A program made the translations under genes and the position numbers. Below the pieces are notes generated by a model. The model ran no database searches, was not told the origin of the DNA, and saw only the letters and a program-made list of their open reading frames with translations. A stretch of DNA of 64,000 bases from positions 18,485,450 to 18,549,449 of the forward strand of contig CM055095.1 in NCBI GenBank assembly GCA_029204225.1. The letters are read 5' to 3'. The stretch is from Diphasiastrum complanatum. Taxonomy: Eukaryota; Streptophyta; Lycopodiopsida; Lycopodiales; Lycopodiaceae. This document shows positions 35,871-48,400 of this stretch, piece by piece (positions within the stretch are counted from its first letter, which is position 1; each line of letters begins with the position of its first letter).

Positions 35871-36319
35871 ATCTTTCATCAGCTTGCGTTTTTGATTTTG
35901 CTGATCTTATGTCTGATCTTCTTCGCCCTCGCCCAGAATAGGATCTGAAAAGTTTTGTAGCCTGCGATACGAATCGCCAAGGAACGCTCCTGGTTCTCTA
36001 TATCAAGAGTTTGTTCACGTGGCTTTTGAACTTACTGAAATTCTTTGCATACAGCGCTGAGATCTACAACTATTTTCAATCGCAATTGAGCTTGTTAGAT
36101 TGCCATTCCGAGCTATATTCTGATTTGTCTTCAACTGCGGAATAATTTTCTTTTCCCTGCTCAGCTTAGTTGCGTTCAGTTTCGGAGTATTTGGTTTCTC
36201 CTTGCTGTAGCGGATACAGCATGACTTCAAGACAATGATACAGGCTCCCAATTAATATATTCCGCAGCAGAGCTGTCTTAGAAGCACTGTTTTACCGTTC
36301 AAGAGGTCTCCGCGCATTT

Positions 36320-36497
36320 ATGATGAAAGCTGCAGCCATAGTTCAATCTCCCTGGAGTTTGAACCAAAAACCTAGTCATTATCCATATAAATCTGATTTG
36401 GTAGATGGAGGAGGCTTTAATCTTTCCACCTTCAAAGGGTCAAGCATCAAGATCCAGACAACAATCTTCCCGCTTCAGAAACAGCCTCATAAGCTCG
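36320..36497 (+). CDS. CS: Chorismate synthase exon 1 (transit peptide)
   Basis: Begins [14 protein letters not shown] and ends in phase 1 at the donor G|GTATGA. Its last codons with exon 2 give KLEVRAS, like the end of the transit peptide in other plant enzymes. Confidence 0.82.
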
Positions 36498-39400
36498 GTA
36501 TGAATCTCGTCTAGTCTTCGGTATCTTTCTTATGATTGTAGCTCCCTTCATGAGAAGAGTCAGCGAGTTTGCCGTTTGATAATAATTAGTTGGAAAATAG
36601 CTACATTACTGAAAATAGCTAAGTATTCGATTTAACCATTTATGACTTGAAGCTCTTAGGATTCTTTATTGGCAATAACGCTGATGATTTCTCAACAACA
36701 CGTTTAGACCTAAGGTGAAATTGGAATGTTGTGAGAGTTTGAGCCAATGTTTCTCAAGATCATAATGTAGCTTCAAATTATGCTCCATTCAATGCAACTT
36801 CATCATTAGCTCAGTTACATTTCATAGACGTCACAGCTTTAACAACATTTTCGTTTGCTATTTATCGTCAGTATTGCTTCTCAACTTAGATGCATGTCTT
36901 ATTGCTGGCCAACTTAAATTCTCGGCATTATAAGCGATTTTAAACGATCCAATATCAGAAAGCTGGAAGCCTGCCCAATCTAGTGTCTGTCATACGTGTA
37001 ACTGTTAAATGGATGAAGCAGTCCTGACCTTTAGCAATATCCCAGTATAGGACTTTGACACCTGAAAAAATCTTTAACAGAATTTCCAGGTCCAAAACTT
37101 TTCTTAACATTCATATGCATCTTCCAAAACCCTAAATAAAAAATGGTGCAGTTCCTGCATGATGCATAGTTTTCGTTTATGGTATATCAAATCAATCATT
37201 TTGCAACTCCTAATGTCTAAACAACAAGCTTTCTTCTTTCCAACTTTGAATCTTTGGCAAAGATTCAAAGAATAGCTGAAAGAAATGCATTGTGAGAAAG
37301 TGTGTCGTTTAGTTGGAATTTTGCACCACACTACTTTTGGCAATACAGGCCTATTGAACAGTGTCCTAGTGCTATTGAGTTTACGTTTACATGTCCTGTG
37401 ACACCTATTGTATAGTCACAAAGAATCTCAATTCTAACCTCTCAGATCCATTCAAACATTTTGAGATTTGATCAAAATTTTGAACTTTGTTTTGGAACTG
37501 AAAATCTGCACAGTGAATAGGATCTTTAAAATTTCTGTAACTATAGGCTACAAGTATTTATAGGTGACAAGGATCTTCACAGGTTTAGTGCTGCAAACTC
37601 AATCGCATCCTCCTCTTCATACCATAGTTGCAGCGCGATTCTGAATCGCGATCCCGATTCGCGATTCGGGATTTTCCCAGAATTGTGTAGAATCGATTTT
37701 TTTTTTTGAATTTTTTTTGTGCAATATGGGTATCAGATGAAAGCTCTGATCGAGGGGAATATGATTGTGTAGTTTGCCGACTGTTTCAGGTGCAGGATGG
37801 TCCCTTTTAGGTGTATTAACTCCTAGGCTTACAACTTTACGCTAAAGCTGCATCCCATATAAAAAAAAGAGATTGGGGCATTCCCAATGAACATAGCAGG
37901 AATCTCCCTTTCTCTCTCTCTCTCTACAACCATAAATCATAAACCATAAAACCGAAGTTACTGAACTAAAACCACAAAGAACAATACTGAATCACGACAA
38001 TGCTGTGAATAGGATCATCATAATATATAATATCGGGCCACATGGCACCAAAAAGGGGTACAATGATGTTCCATGAACGTAATGAAAACTATACAACTAA
38101 GGCTCGTCAGAGTCATGGTAGGATAAATCATCCGAATCTGTGGACTGCAGGTCCCATGGGTCCGCAGATGAATTGGAACTAGAGGGAGCCATATGCCGTG
38201 GTGTGGCCCTGGCTCTGCTGTGTGCTCTGGATCCCTGCTGCGTGCCCTGGCTCTGGACCACCCCCGTACCTCTGCCTCTACCTCTGCCTCTGCCTCTGCC
38301 TCTGCCTCTGCCTCTCTCCCCTCCTCTGGCCCCCATCTGGCTGCCCCCAGCTCTGTGTCTACTCCGTCGTGCCTGTGTGTCAGGTGGCTGTGACCCTACG
38401 CCTTGGGATGGCCCTACCCACTGTGATGATGCCTGGCCGACGGCTGCCTGTGATGCTCCACTCCTTTCTACAAAAAGAGTACTCAGCCCCCCCCTTTCCA
38501 GAACCTCTAGGTCTCCCCCTAGGCCTACGTGCAGGAATGGCTGGCTCCTCCTCTGTCTCTGCATCAGGGTCCACCAGCAGGTCAACCAAGTCATCCCCCT
38601 GTGCCTCCGCCCACATCTCCTCGTCCTCCTCCGTATCCCCCTCAACCCACTCCTCCTCCTCCACATAGTCTGCCCCGAGCATCTCTCCACCCTCTGAGCC
38701 CTCGTCATCTCCCTCCTCAGCCCACAGCCGAGTGCAACGGGCCTGCTGCTCTCTCTGCCAGCCGCATCGATCAAGGGTCTACTGCCTGGGCGTAACCCCT
38801 CTCTGCTGTATATATGGTGCTCGTGGTCTAGCATGCCCAACGGATGGCTGATCCGTGGGTGTGTCACTCTCTCTGGCAACATCTGCCGAAGCATGTGGTG
38901 CATCTGCTGCCGAGGAGGCACCCGCTGCTGCTGAACCAACATGCTCATCTGATGGTCCTGCTGCTGCTGCGGATGGAACTGAAGGTGCTGTACTAGGCCT
39001 TGCACCTGAACCATACTCTGCCCGTGTGTACTGGTCCCTGCAGTTGTACCATGCTCTGCCCGTGATGTACTTGGCCCTGCAGCTGTACCATGCTCTGCTC
39101 GTGATATACTAGAAACTGCACCTGTACCATGCCCAACCCGTGATGTACTATGCCCTGCAGCTGGTACCATGCCTTGCCCGTGATGTACTGGGCCCAATAC
39201 CCATGGTAGGCCCTGCCCGCCTGCCTGTGAGCCCTCCTGCCTGCCTGCCTGTAGCTGCTCCTGCTACCTGTCCTTGTCTAGAACCCTGTGATGCAGTACC
39301 GGGCCCGTACATGGTAGACAACCTCTGCAGATCCTCATCCGAAATCCTGGGGCAATCAGATATGCCCAATGCTGGCCCTCTGACCCGCAGCAAGTGAGCC

Positions 39401-42400
39401 CTAACCCAGGTGAGTGATCCCGTGAAGTGACCACCGCAATGCAAGCATCTCCATCTGCGGGTGCCTGAGCCATGGTGTGTGCCCACATTCCCGTCGGTAA
39501 GCTCAACCTCGGCCCAAAGGCCTCGGTTTCGCACTGGCATCGTATCAACATGACCCTAAACCTGCAAACAACAAATAATCAGGCAAACGTTCAGTAGAAA
39601 AAAAATACATTGCATTGAACAACATTATCGAGCTCAAATAGAGCTCAAAATACCAAAGCATACATCAGAACGATTCCAGTTCACACATCATATCAAGTGC
39701 CAAAGAAGAACATGAGATTAGGGCGTGGGATAGAATAATTTCAGTATGAGGGATAACAGGCGACTGACGTTAGCGTCGGAGTCCATGCAGGCATAAAGGA
39801 GTGCAGTGTGGGCCTAAACCGCGCCCCTAGCAGATGTTTGCACGATGGTCCACGCCTAAACCCTAAAAAGTATGGAATCAGGGCATGAAAATTGAAATTT
39901 GTGATACGGACGTAGACGGGCAGAACGGAGGTCATAGGAGTCTGTCTGTGTTGCAGCGGATCGCGATCCGCTGCAAAAACGTTCCGGATCGCACGATCCG
40001 GAACGTCAGCGATCCGCAACCCGGATCGCAAATTTTTTTTTTTTTTTTTTTTTTTGTGGAAAAAGTAGTAATGGCCATTTTTTTTTTTTTTTTTTTGAGT
40101 TTAATACTAACTAAATCAGTTTTGAATGGTGTTCTGATGCCAATGGTTTGCAGATCTACTGATTCCGTTTTCTGTTAGAAAATGATAGAAAGAGTTAGAA
40201 GGAGCCTTTCTTAGATTGGCAAGAATTGTATACTTTTGGAATAGCTGAAACAGGGGGTTCGGGGGGCGGTAGCCTCCCGGTGGGGGGTTTGGGGGGCAAC
40301 GCCCCCCTACGGGGGGGTACGGGGGCTGCCAGTAGACCCCGGCCCCGACGGTAGGGCATTCTAGAACGCGGACTGCAACCTTGGAGTCTGTGCAGGCATG
40401 TGGAAATGCATTCTAGGCTCAGACATCACCTCACTCGGTTTCCAACAAGTCATTTTGTGAAAATGGCAAAAACACACAAGCATTTGGAATGTGGTGTTCA
40501 AATCTCGCTAGGCGTGCCGTAACGGCTGAAACTGACGCTGTAGGAATCACTATGGGCGTGAAGAAAGGTGGTCTAGAGCCAAACTACGCTCGATTTGGTT
40601 GCCTACAGCTCAATGTCAACAATTGCAAATAATCAAGCCTACACTTACCAAATATCAAAAATTGGTCGTTTCGCTCTCCACAAAGCTCAGACCCACCCGG
40701 CACCGTGCACACCACCTCCGTATCACCGAGTAGATGCCTTCCAACTATTCACTTGCAAAGATTGGACGCCCACAACTCTCAAAAAAAAAATTTGCCTCCT
40801 CCACTACTGGCGCGGTTCTGTCCACGAGGAGGAGGCCCGAAATCAGGTTTTTGGTTTTTTTTTTTCGCGATTCTTTATTGCAGTGAATCGCGAAGCTAGC
40901 GAATCGCGATTCGCTGCATCTATGCTTCATACTAATCCAACAGTAGCGTTGGTGCCAAAGTCACCAAAATAAAGGTGGGGAATTTGATTGCAAAGTATAG
41001 AATTGCAAAAGTGCTTATGTGAAGTTATGTCGAAGATGTTGGTGCAGAATGTTGATGACATAGCACCAATCACAGAAACTGCATATGCCAACGTGGCTTC
41101 TGCATATTATCCAGCTAAAATGACCACAAGGATATGAACTAGCTATAGAAGTATGATGTGACCACGATCAGGCTATACGATTGGACCAAGAATGCAATAG
41201 AAAAGGACCTAAACATTGTAGGGTTGTATACATTGCGTGTGGCAAAGAAGTTGCTACTCGCAAGTATGTACCATGTTGAAAATGGACCAAAAGTGCCAAA
41301 TAAAAGCATTGATATCAACATTAGGGAAACAAGCAACTCATTAATACCAAGAGTGTCACACACCATCAGTAAGAACTAGACTAATTGTAACCCAAACTGG
41401 AAGGATAGCAAGAGAACAAGAGCAACTCATGCTTCCACTTGACCACTCTTAGAGAGCAAAAGTTTTTGAGGACAACGAGTAGGGAAATTCTAAGCTATCA
41501 AAATTGACCATGCATTCAAAAAATTCATGAGCAAGAATTGGTGAGGAAGCATTGAAGGCTAAGCATATAGACCATGCATGCAGGGGCAGGAGCAATGCCG
41601 CACTAGTGGTATTGTTGCTATGTATAAGCCACAATGTTTTATCAGTGGAACAAAGGAGTATACCAAGTAGCATAAGGTAACAATGGAACTAAAGCTGTGC
41701 AAATTCCCCAAGCAAGTTGAAGGACCAAGAATGTATAGCATCATTAACAAAATGGGCATAAACTATCCAAGCTAGTCGTTTAGACCAAGAACTCTATATA
41801 GTAGGAACATGACCAAAGGGATATGGTTGTGTATGGAGATATCAAAGATCCATGAATGTGAATTACCATCCGGAAGAACGCACTCTACAAACATAGAAGA
41901 GACAACATGACCACATACAACTTCTTAAAAACCCAGAAAAATCATGTGTAATAGCATTTTTTTAACAATAGACAGCACACTAAGCAAGGAGTTGAAGTAA
42001 AAATGATGTAAATTGTCATGTATACTAACTAATAAATCAAATATCTTTGTAAGAATGGCAACAACAACTAGAGGAGCACATACCTTTACTGAAGCTATAG
42101 GAAGAGCAAGAGACGTTTAAACTGATACATTGGGATTCGACTACTTGAACTTGGAACTAATCATGAGCTATACAACCAATAGGAGAGTTTGTAAATTTCT
42201 GTACCTCATATGCACAAGCGGGTGTGGAAGAACACCCTAGTATATCATATTATCCTCTAATTGTGGCTCAAACCCTCCAAAACAAGTAGACCTTATCCAA
42301 GAATTTTATTTCTATATCTTATGACTAATGACAAACCTCCTGGTTAGCTATCATATTGGAATAGCTTTTGACATAAAAAAGCCCTCAGATTGTTAGGATC

Positions 42401-45400
42401 GATGTCGTGTGGGTATGCCAAGTTCATAGCATGAAGATCCTTTAAAAAACTATTCGATTGGGTAAGGAAGGATTATCTTGATTATAAGCATACCACCAAA
42501 ATCCTCGGCCATCTTGTTTGCCTTGTTAACCATAAACTAAGCATAGTCGATCTTCTGTCCATCACTCCATGTGAGATTTAGTTCATAAGTAGAGAAAGTA
42601 TTGAATGTAGCCAACCAATTTCTCATTGAACAAACCAAACAAAGAGCTGTTTATCAATAGATTGAAAGAAAGCAACGAGAACAACGTGCATAAGGACATA
42701 TCTGAAGTACTATACGAGTGATGCTAATTTTTTTTACTTATCCAAGAATTGTTGACTAAAGAATGGATATTAATACTGATAGCATATGTTGGAGTCTAAT
42801 AACAAAAGTCGATAGTAAAAGCAATGGTGAAAGTAGACCCATAAAAGATGTACCTCTATGAGAACAATTGCTACTTTGATAAATAATGTTGTTGGTACTG
42901 GATAGTGAGCTACGTTGCTACAAAGTGGTAATAACTACTATTAAAAGCTCATGTGTATTTATTTTTAGTATGTTTGTGCCTTGTTGCTTCTTCCCAAGCA
43001 CAAATAGGAATGATAAATGGTGATCGTAAGAACTTATCAACAAAATACTACAAGGCGCAGTCGTAAAAGAATGACACTATACAATTTTTTTTTGATCTCT
43101 CTCACTTCTACATGTTAGATTTGTGAATTATAAAGGTGCAATAGAATTGATTCTTGACTCATTATAGAAAGATGAGCAATCCAAAAGTTCCAAAAAATAA
43201 GATAGAAAAGTTTGAAAGTGACAACACTAGTAAAAGCCAGAAGCATGACCTAAAAGGTGGATCTAGAGTATCCTAACATGGAGAAATGAGATTTGCAAAT
43301 TGTTAAGTGCACTAGAAGTGTCTTACTAGGATGAAAAAGGTCACCCAAAAGAAGAGAGAAAGATGAACAATCCAAAAGTGTCAAAAAATAACATAGAAAA
43401 GTTTGAAAGTGACAACACTAACAAAAGCTAGAAGAATAACCTCAAAGGTGGGCCTACAAAATCTTGACTTCAAGTAATCAGATTTGCAAATTGTTAAGTG
43501 CACTAGAATTGTCTGATTATGAGGAAAAAGGTCACCGAAAAAAAGAGATAAGGTTTTAGCCAAGAGGATGCAAGAAGATGGCCCCTATGCATTAGACACA
43601 GCTATCCTAAATTAGCATGCTTACACATCCAAAGAGGGTGATGCAGATAGGTTGTGGCATGAAAGGTATGGCCATCTTAGTTACAACAAGCACAATGTGC
43701 TAGTGGGACTTCCATCAATCCATGCTCACTGGTTTGTGAGGCTTGTGCTAAGGGAAAGCAGTAGCCGCAAAAGTTTTCCAAGGGAAGCTCTTACTAGGGC
43801 GAAGGAGATACTTGAGTTGATCCATTTAGATTTGTGGGGGCCAACCCAAACAAGATATGCAGGGGAGCATATTACTTCATGACCTTTGTAGGTGATCTCT
43901 CTAGAAAGGTTTGGGTTTGTTTTTTGAGGCAAAAATCTGAAGCTGTCAAGTACTTCAATTAATCTAAAGTTTTAGTGGAAAATTAAATAGGGAAGAGGAT
44001 AAAGATCCTCAGATCGGATGGTGGTGGTACATTGCTAGTGAATTTGTTGAATTATGCAAAGAAAGTGGTATCAAAAGGCAATTTACTGCTCTGCACACAC
44101 CGTAGGCAGAACAACGTAGGTGAGAGGAAGAACTGAACGATAATTAAGTGTGCTTGAAGCATGCTCAAGGCAAAGGGGTTGCCAGACTCTTTTTTGGCTA
44201 AAGCATTTCATACAGCTGTTTTTCAAAGTCCAACAAAAGTTGTGGAGGAAAGACATCAAAGGAGGCATACAATGGCATCAAGCCAAAGGTGGGAGCTTTG
44301 TAAGTGTTTGATTGTACGAAATACGCCCATATCCCCAAGGATGATGGGAAGGGCAGCTATAAAGTCCTACACACGAGATACTATCGAAGCATGCCAAAAC
44401 AAGCAACCACAAAGGGAACGGATGGTGGACAAACCAACCCAACCAAACCTAGATCGAACGGATCTAGCCCCCAAGCTATGGATCAATCTCAATGAGGAAT
44501 GAGGAATCACTCTAGCATCACGTAGCTACCAATCATGCAATCAAGCATACACTAGTGAGAGCCCAATACGTATACTTATACCCATCCGAGGCCATGCACC
44601 ACTAGTAGTGCATTGTGACACCTCCCTGGACACCTCTGAAGCCTATCTGGGCCATGTCATCCAGCTCCCCAATGACTCACTGATAGACCCATACAAATCC
44701 ACCATCATGAGTTTAGGCCTACAACCATTAATTATGACCTTATACACATAAGGGCTCCAATTCCCTTATAGTCTTCCCCCACAATAAGAGAACGTGATAC
44801 CCTAGCATAGGCAACTCAATCAAGGGCAGATACACTTCCCAATGAGATTGCCGCCGGAAAATATGCTCGAAGCGTTTTCTCCCTCACCTGATTTGTTCTT
44901 TCCGTTTGACCAATGGTCAAAAGAACTTAAGCTCAGAGTCGTCTCTAGTTTAGCGAATACAACCGACCAAAAGTTACCAGTAAACCTTGGATCGTGATCG
45001 TTCAAAAGTCTAAATAGACGATCTACAACTACTTGAGCAAAAGCAGATGCTTTCCTGGTAGTCCTTACCCGAATAAACATAACCGATTTGGCAAGATGTT
45101 AATCATTACCAAAGTTCTGTTATCTTATTTATTCATCCGGGGTAATCTTATGATAATCACAGTTCTCTCTTATTGATCTGGTATATCCTGGAGTTTGAGT
45201 TATGATTCTCCAATCACAACTTTCCAGATTCCCGAGACCACACCATAAGAGTGCATCACAATTCTTAGAAGACACATGAGTTGTGTTAGAATTGGCAAAA
45301 AATCTTAGAGGCAAGTTGTAAACTTCTTATGAGAATAAGTGAAGCATCCAAAGTGGACACTTATATCCATAAGCAAGTAGTTAGCCTTCTTGAGATGGAA

Positions 45401-48400
45401 ATACTTTTTGATTTCAATATTAGAAAAATCATGCCAAGTTGTGGTGATTTTTGGACTTATGTTTTTAGCATAAGTAATATTGATGATCATAGAAAGTGCA
45501 CATTGTATGATCATTTTTGTAGTGATCATCATGAGACATGGAGGTCTCGGATTCCCATCAAGGAGAAGCATGCACATCAAGAAGGAGAATGCCTCAAGGT
45601 CAAGCATCTACATGAAATTTGGAAGGAATCAAATTTGGAAGTGCTAGGATGGTGCAAAGCTCCCAAGTTCATCAAAGAAGTCAACATCAAGGAGGCACTA
45701 TCATGGATATGGTGATCTTGGATCTTCATCAAACTCATTGACTGATCTTCACACCTTTGAACCAGCAAGGATCCATATTTGAAGACCGATTCAGCCCATG
45801 GAGTCAGGCTTAAGATCATCATGCTTTTATCAAGTTAGTTTTGAGGAGGAGTGTTAGAATTGGCAAAAGCTAACATTTTCAGATCTTATGAATACCATAA
45901 TGACTTGTACCTATCATCATTAGACATGTGTGGAACTTGTTCCCACGTGTGAAATCCATGCCTAAGTCATTTAGATAGATCATATAGGTTGTACATCTCA
46001 TTTAATTTGGAAACTAGTGGTTAAATTGGCCAAAAACTAGTTTAGTAGTATTATGCCACTTGGCACCATTCTAGTGGTAGAAAATGCTATATCACATGGG
46101 TAGGAGTGGTTTCTCACGTGTGAAATGTCAAGCATAAAGTTCAGATCCATTGTATATAGATTTCATTTGAGTCAAATGTCAAATCTCCTATATTGTAGGA
46201 GTTATCTCCTAGATTGTAGGAATTTAGAAGGTCAACACTAGCCACCAATGATGATGTGGCAAATCAGTGGAATCTTAGCCAAAGTGGATATGGATAAGCA
46301 CTATGAACTGTCTCACACGTGCTGAATATGGCTTAGAGAGATTATGAAGATTTTGTATATCATCCATGTGAGATCCATTTGGAGGCAATGATGAGAAACA
46401 TTGATTTGGGAGCAATCTTGGTGTTTCCACTCTTAAGCAAGTTCTTTGTGGATGAATGCTTAGGATTTCTTAAGTAAACTTATTTGCTGTTATATGGCCG
46501 TACACTTGATGTACTTCACACGTGTGAAGCCTTTGCATCATTATTTTGGTTGTTCTTGTTTGGATATATAGAAATTGTCAAGTAGAAGCTTTGGATGCTA
46601 GTTTTGAAATAGATCAAGATTCCAAGTTACCAATCACTCTTATTGATCTTTTGTAGATCAAATTGAGTCCATTTCTCTGAAATTTCACAAGTTGTTCCAA
46701 AAAGTCCTTTCCATCAGGAAAGTTTTAGACTTTTCCAACTCACTTACAGTGCCTATATAAAGATTGTAATCCAAGAACGCCCTTACTTTAGCCATGGCAC
46801 AAAGTGTCATTCCAAAGTTAGGGTCCAATCTAGAAAACGTCTAGAATTTACTCTTAAGTTCTAATCTAGAATAACTTAAAATTCACCGGAATCATTACGT
46901 GAAGCTCTATCTTTTGGCTACCATCAACTATCCAACTCTCCTGAGTCTTCCGGGAGCAACCACAAAGGGAACGAATGGTGGACAAACCAACCCAACCAAA
47001 CCTAGATCGAACGGATCTAGCCCCCAAGCTATGGATCAATCTCAATGAGGAATGAGGAATCACTCTAGCAGCATGTAGCTACCAATCATGCAATCAAGCA
47101 TACACTAGTGAGAGCCCAATAGGTATACTTATACCCATCCAAGGCCATTCACCACTAGTAGTGCACTGTGACACCTCCTTGGACACCTCTGCAGCCTATC
47201 TGGGCCTTTTATCTTGTTCCCCAATGACTCACTGATAGACCCATACAAATCCACCATCATGAGTTTAGGCCTACAAGCATTTATTATGACCTTATACACA
47301 TAAGGGCCCCAATTCCCTTATAGTCACAACTAACTTACGTGTTGTTGGTCTATTGATCCCTTAGCGTGGACACACTACCCGAGACCAGTCGTGGGCATGA
47401 CACAAGCCTAGCTTCGAGAGGGCGTTAGGAGATAGTCATGTGCAAGAGCATGATCCCGTGCATGAGCATGAGGATGAGTCAGAGGAGGCTATAAGAAAGA
47501 GAGATAGGGAAGTTCCATGAGCTACACGGTCACCATCTTCGTCACCTCCTCCTTCGAAGAGTCTACCAAGGTGGTATTGGCAAACGGTGAAAGGAGGGAT
47601 GATTGAAGAAGGTGAGTGCAATGAGCAAGGTGCGAGGTCTTACAGGAAACGTATGCAACCTGAGAGTCAGTAGACAAACTTTGCACTTATGACTAGTATC
47701 TTGGATTTACACAAGTCTTTTTGAGGCTGCAAAGGAGAAGGTATGGCATCAAGCCATGCAAGAAGAGTAGGACTCTATTCTCAAGAATGATACATGGGAT
47801 CTTGTGGAATTGCCAAAAGGAAAGCGTCCCGTTGAGTGTAAATGGGTCTATAGGACCAAATACCAAGCGGATGGGAGCATCAATTAGCATAAGGCAAGGC
47901 TGGTTGCAAAGGGTTATGCGCAATAGGAGGGGTTGGATTCTGATGAGATGTTTGCACTTGTGGCAAAGATGATATCCATAAGGATGGTCTTGGCATTGGC
48001 CTTATTCTTTTATTGGGAGGTCTCAAATGGAAATGAAAAGTGCAATTCTAAAGAGGCAGCTAGCTTGTTCGACGTATGAGCTTTCACCTTTGCAATCAGC
48101 TTCCCATTGTTACTTGTGATGACAAGATCATCAACATAGAGAACGATAATAACTATGTTCCCATCCTCCTCCTTTACATAGAAATTCCAATTCAACTTAC
48201 TCTTGAAACATGTTTTGCAAAATAGTCGTCAATACACCTCTACATGTGTGCAAGCGAAGTCTTGCACAGGGTCGACTTGCAAGATTGCAAACCCATCTTC
48301 ACTCCTATACTAGTTGGAAGCCTTCCAAGGTGGATGGCCCTCTGTTAGGGATGAAATTCTCTATAGATATCTCACTACTACTAGGCCAGATATAGCTTAC

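Larger units (their letters stand above)
37615..40932. mobile_element. hAT-1: 3.3-kb hAT-type DNA transposon with 8-bp TSD
   Basis: The element 37623-40924 is flanked by a perfect 8-bp duplication CTTCATAC (37615-37622 and 40925-40932). Its ends are CATAGTTGCAGCG and, on the other strand, CATAGATGCAGCG. Both ends continue into palindromes built from GAATCGCGATTC. An 8-bp TSD with short TIRs is the hAT signature, and a BED zinc finger is encoded inside on the minus strand. The transposase core is missing, so this copy is non-autonomous. It lies in intron 1 of chorismate synthase in antisense coding orientation. Confidence 0.94.
45279..46694 (+). mobile_element. Family C, second copy, internally deleted
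   Basis: It starts with the first 17 bp of the LTR (TGTTAGAATTGGCAAAA at 45284-45300), jumps by deletion into the internal coding region, and then has a PPT and a full LTR (45852-46689). AGTTG flanks it on both sides (45279-45283 and 46690-46694). It is inserted in the remnant of the chromovirus. It is 1.4 kb, against 5.5 kb for the copy at 19126-24627, and in the opposite orientation. Confidence 0.92.
44400..47407 (-). mobile_element. Deleted Ty3 chromovirus nested in Copia F
   Basis: Two LTRs in minus orientation, of the same family as 7001-7448, flank a short remainder of integrase. Candidate 5-bp TSD CAAGC is at 44400-44404 and 47403-47407; the exact LTR end is uncertain by up to 3 bp. 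Almost all of gag-pol is deleted. A family C copy is inserted in it. Confidence 0.8.

Noticed and set aside
38140-38795. Several plus-strand Pro/Leu-rich frames over the hAT-1 tail
   Set aside because: They are high-GC shadows of the minus-strand transposase tail; the minus strand carries the AT-hook and matches hAT-2.
38990-39205. Regular 39-bp repeats as a CRISPR array
   Set aside because: They are head-to-tail without spacers, in frame within a coding region, and in a plant nuclear genome.
40933-43170. Several 60-75 residue frames in intron 1
   Set aside because: They have no motifs, overlap on opposite strands and are consistent with chance in AT-rich DNA.
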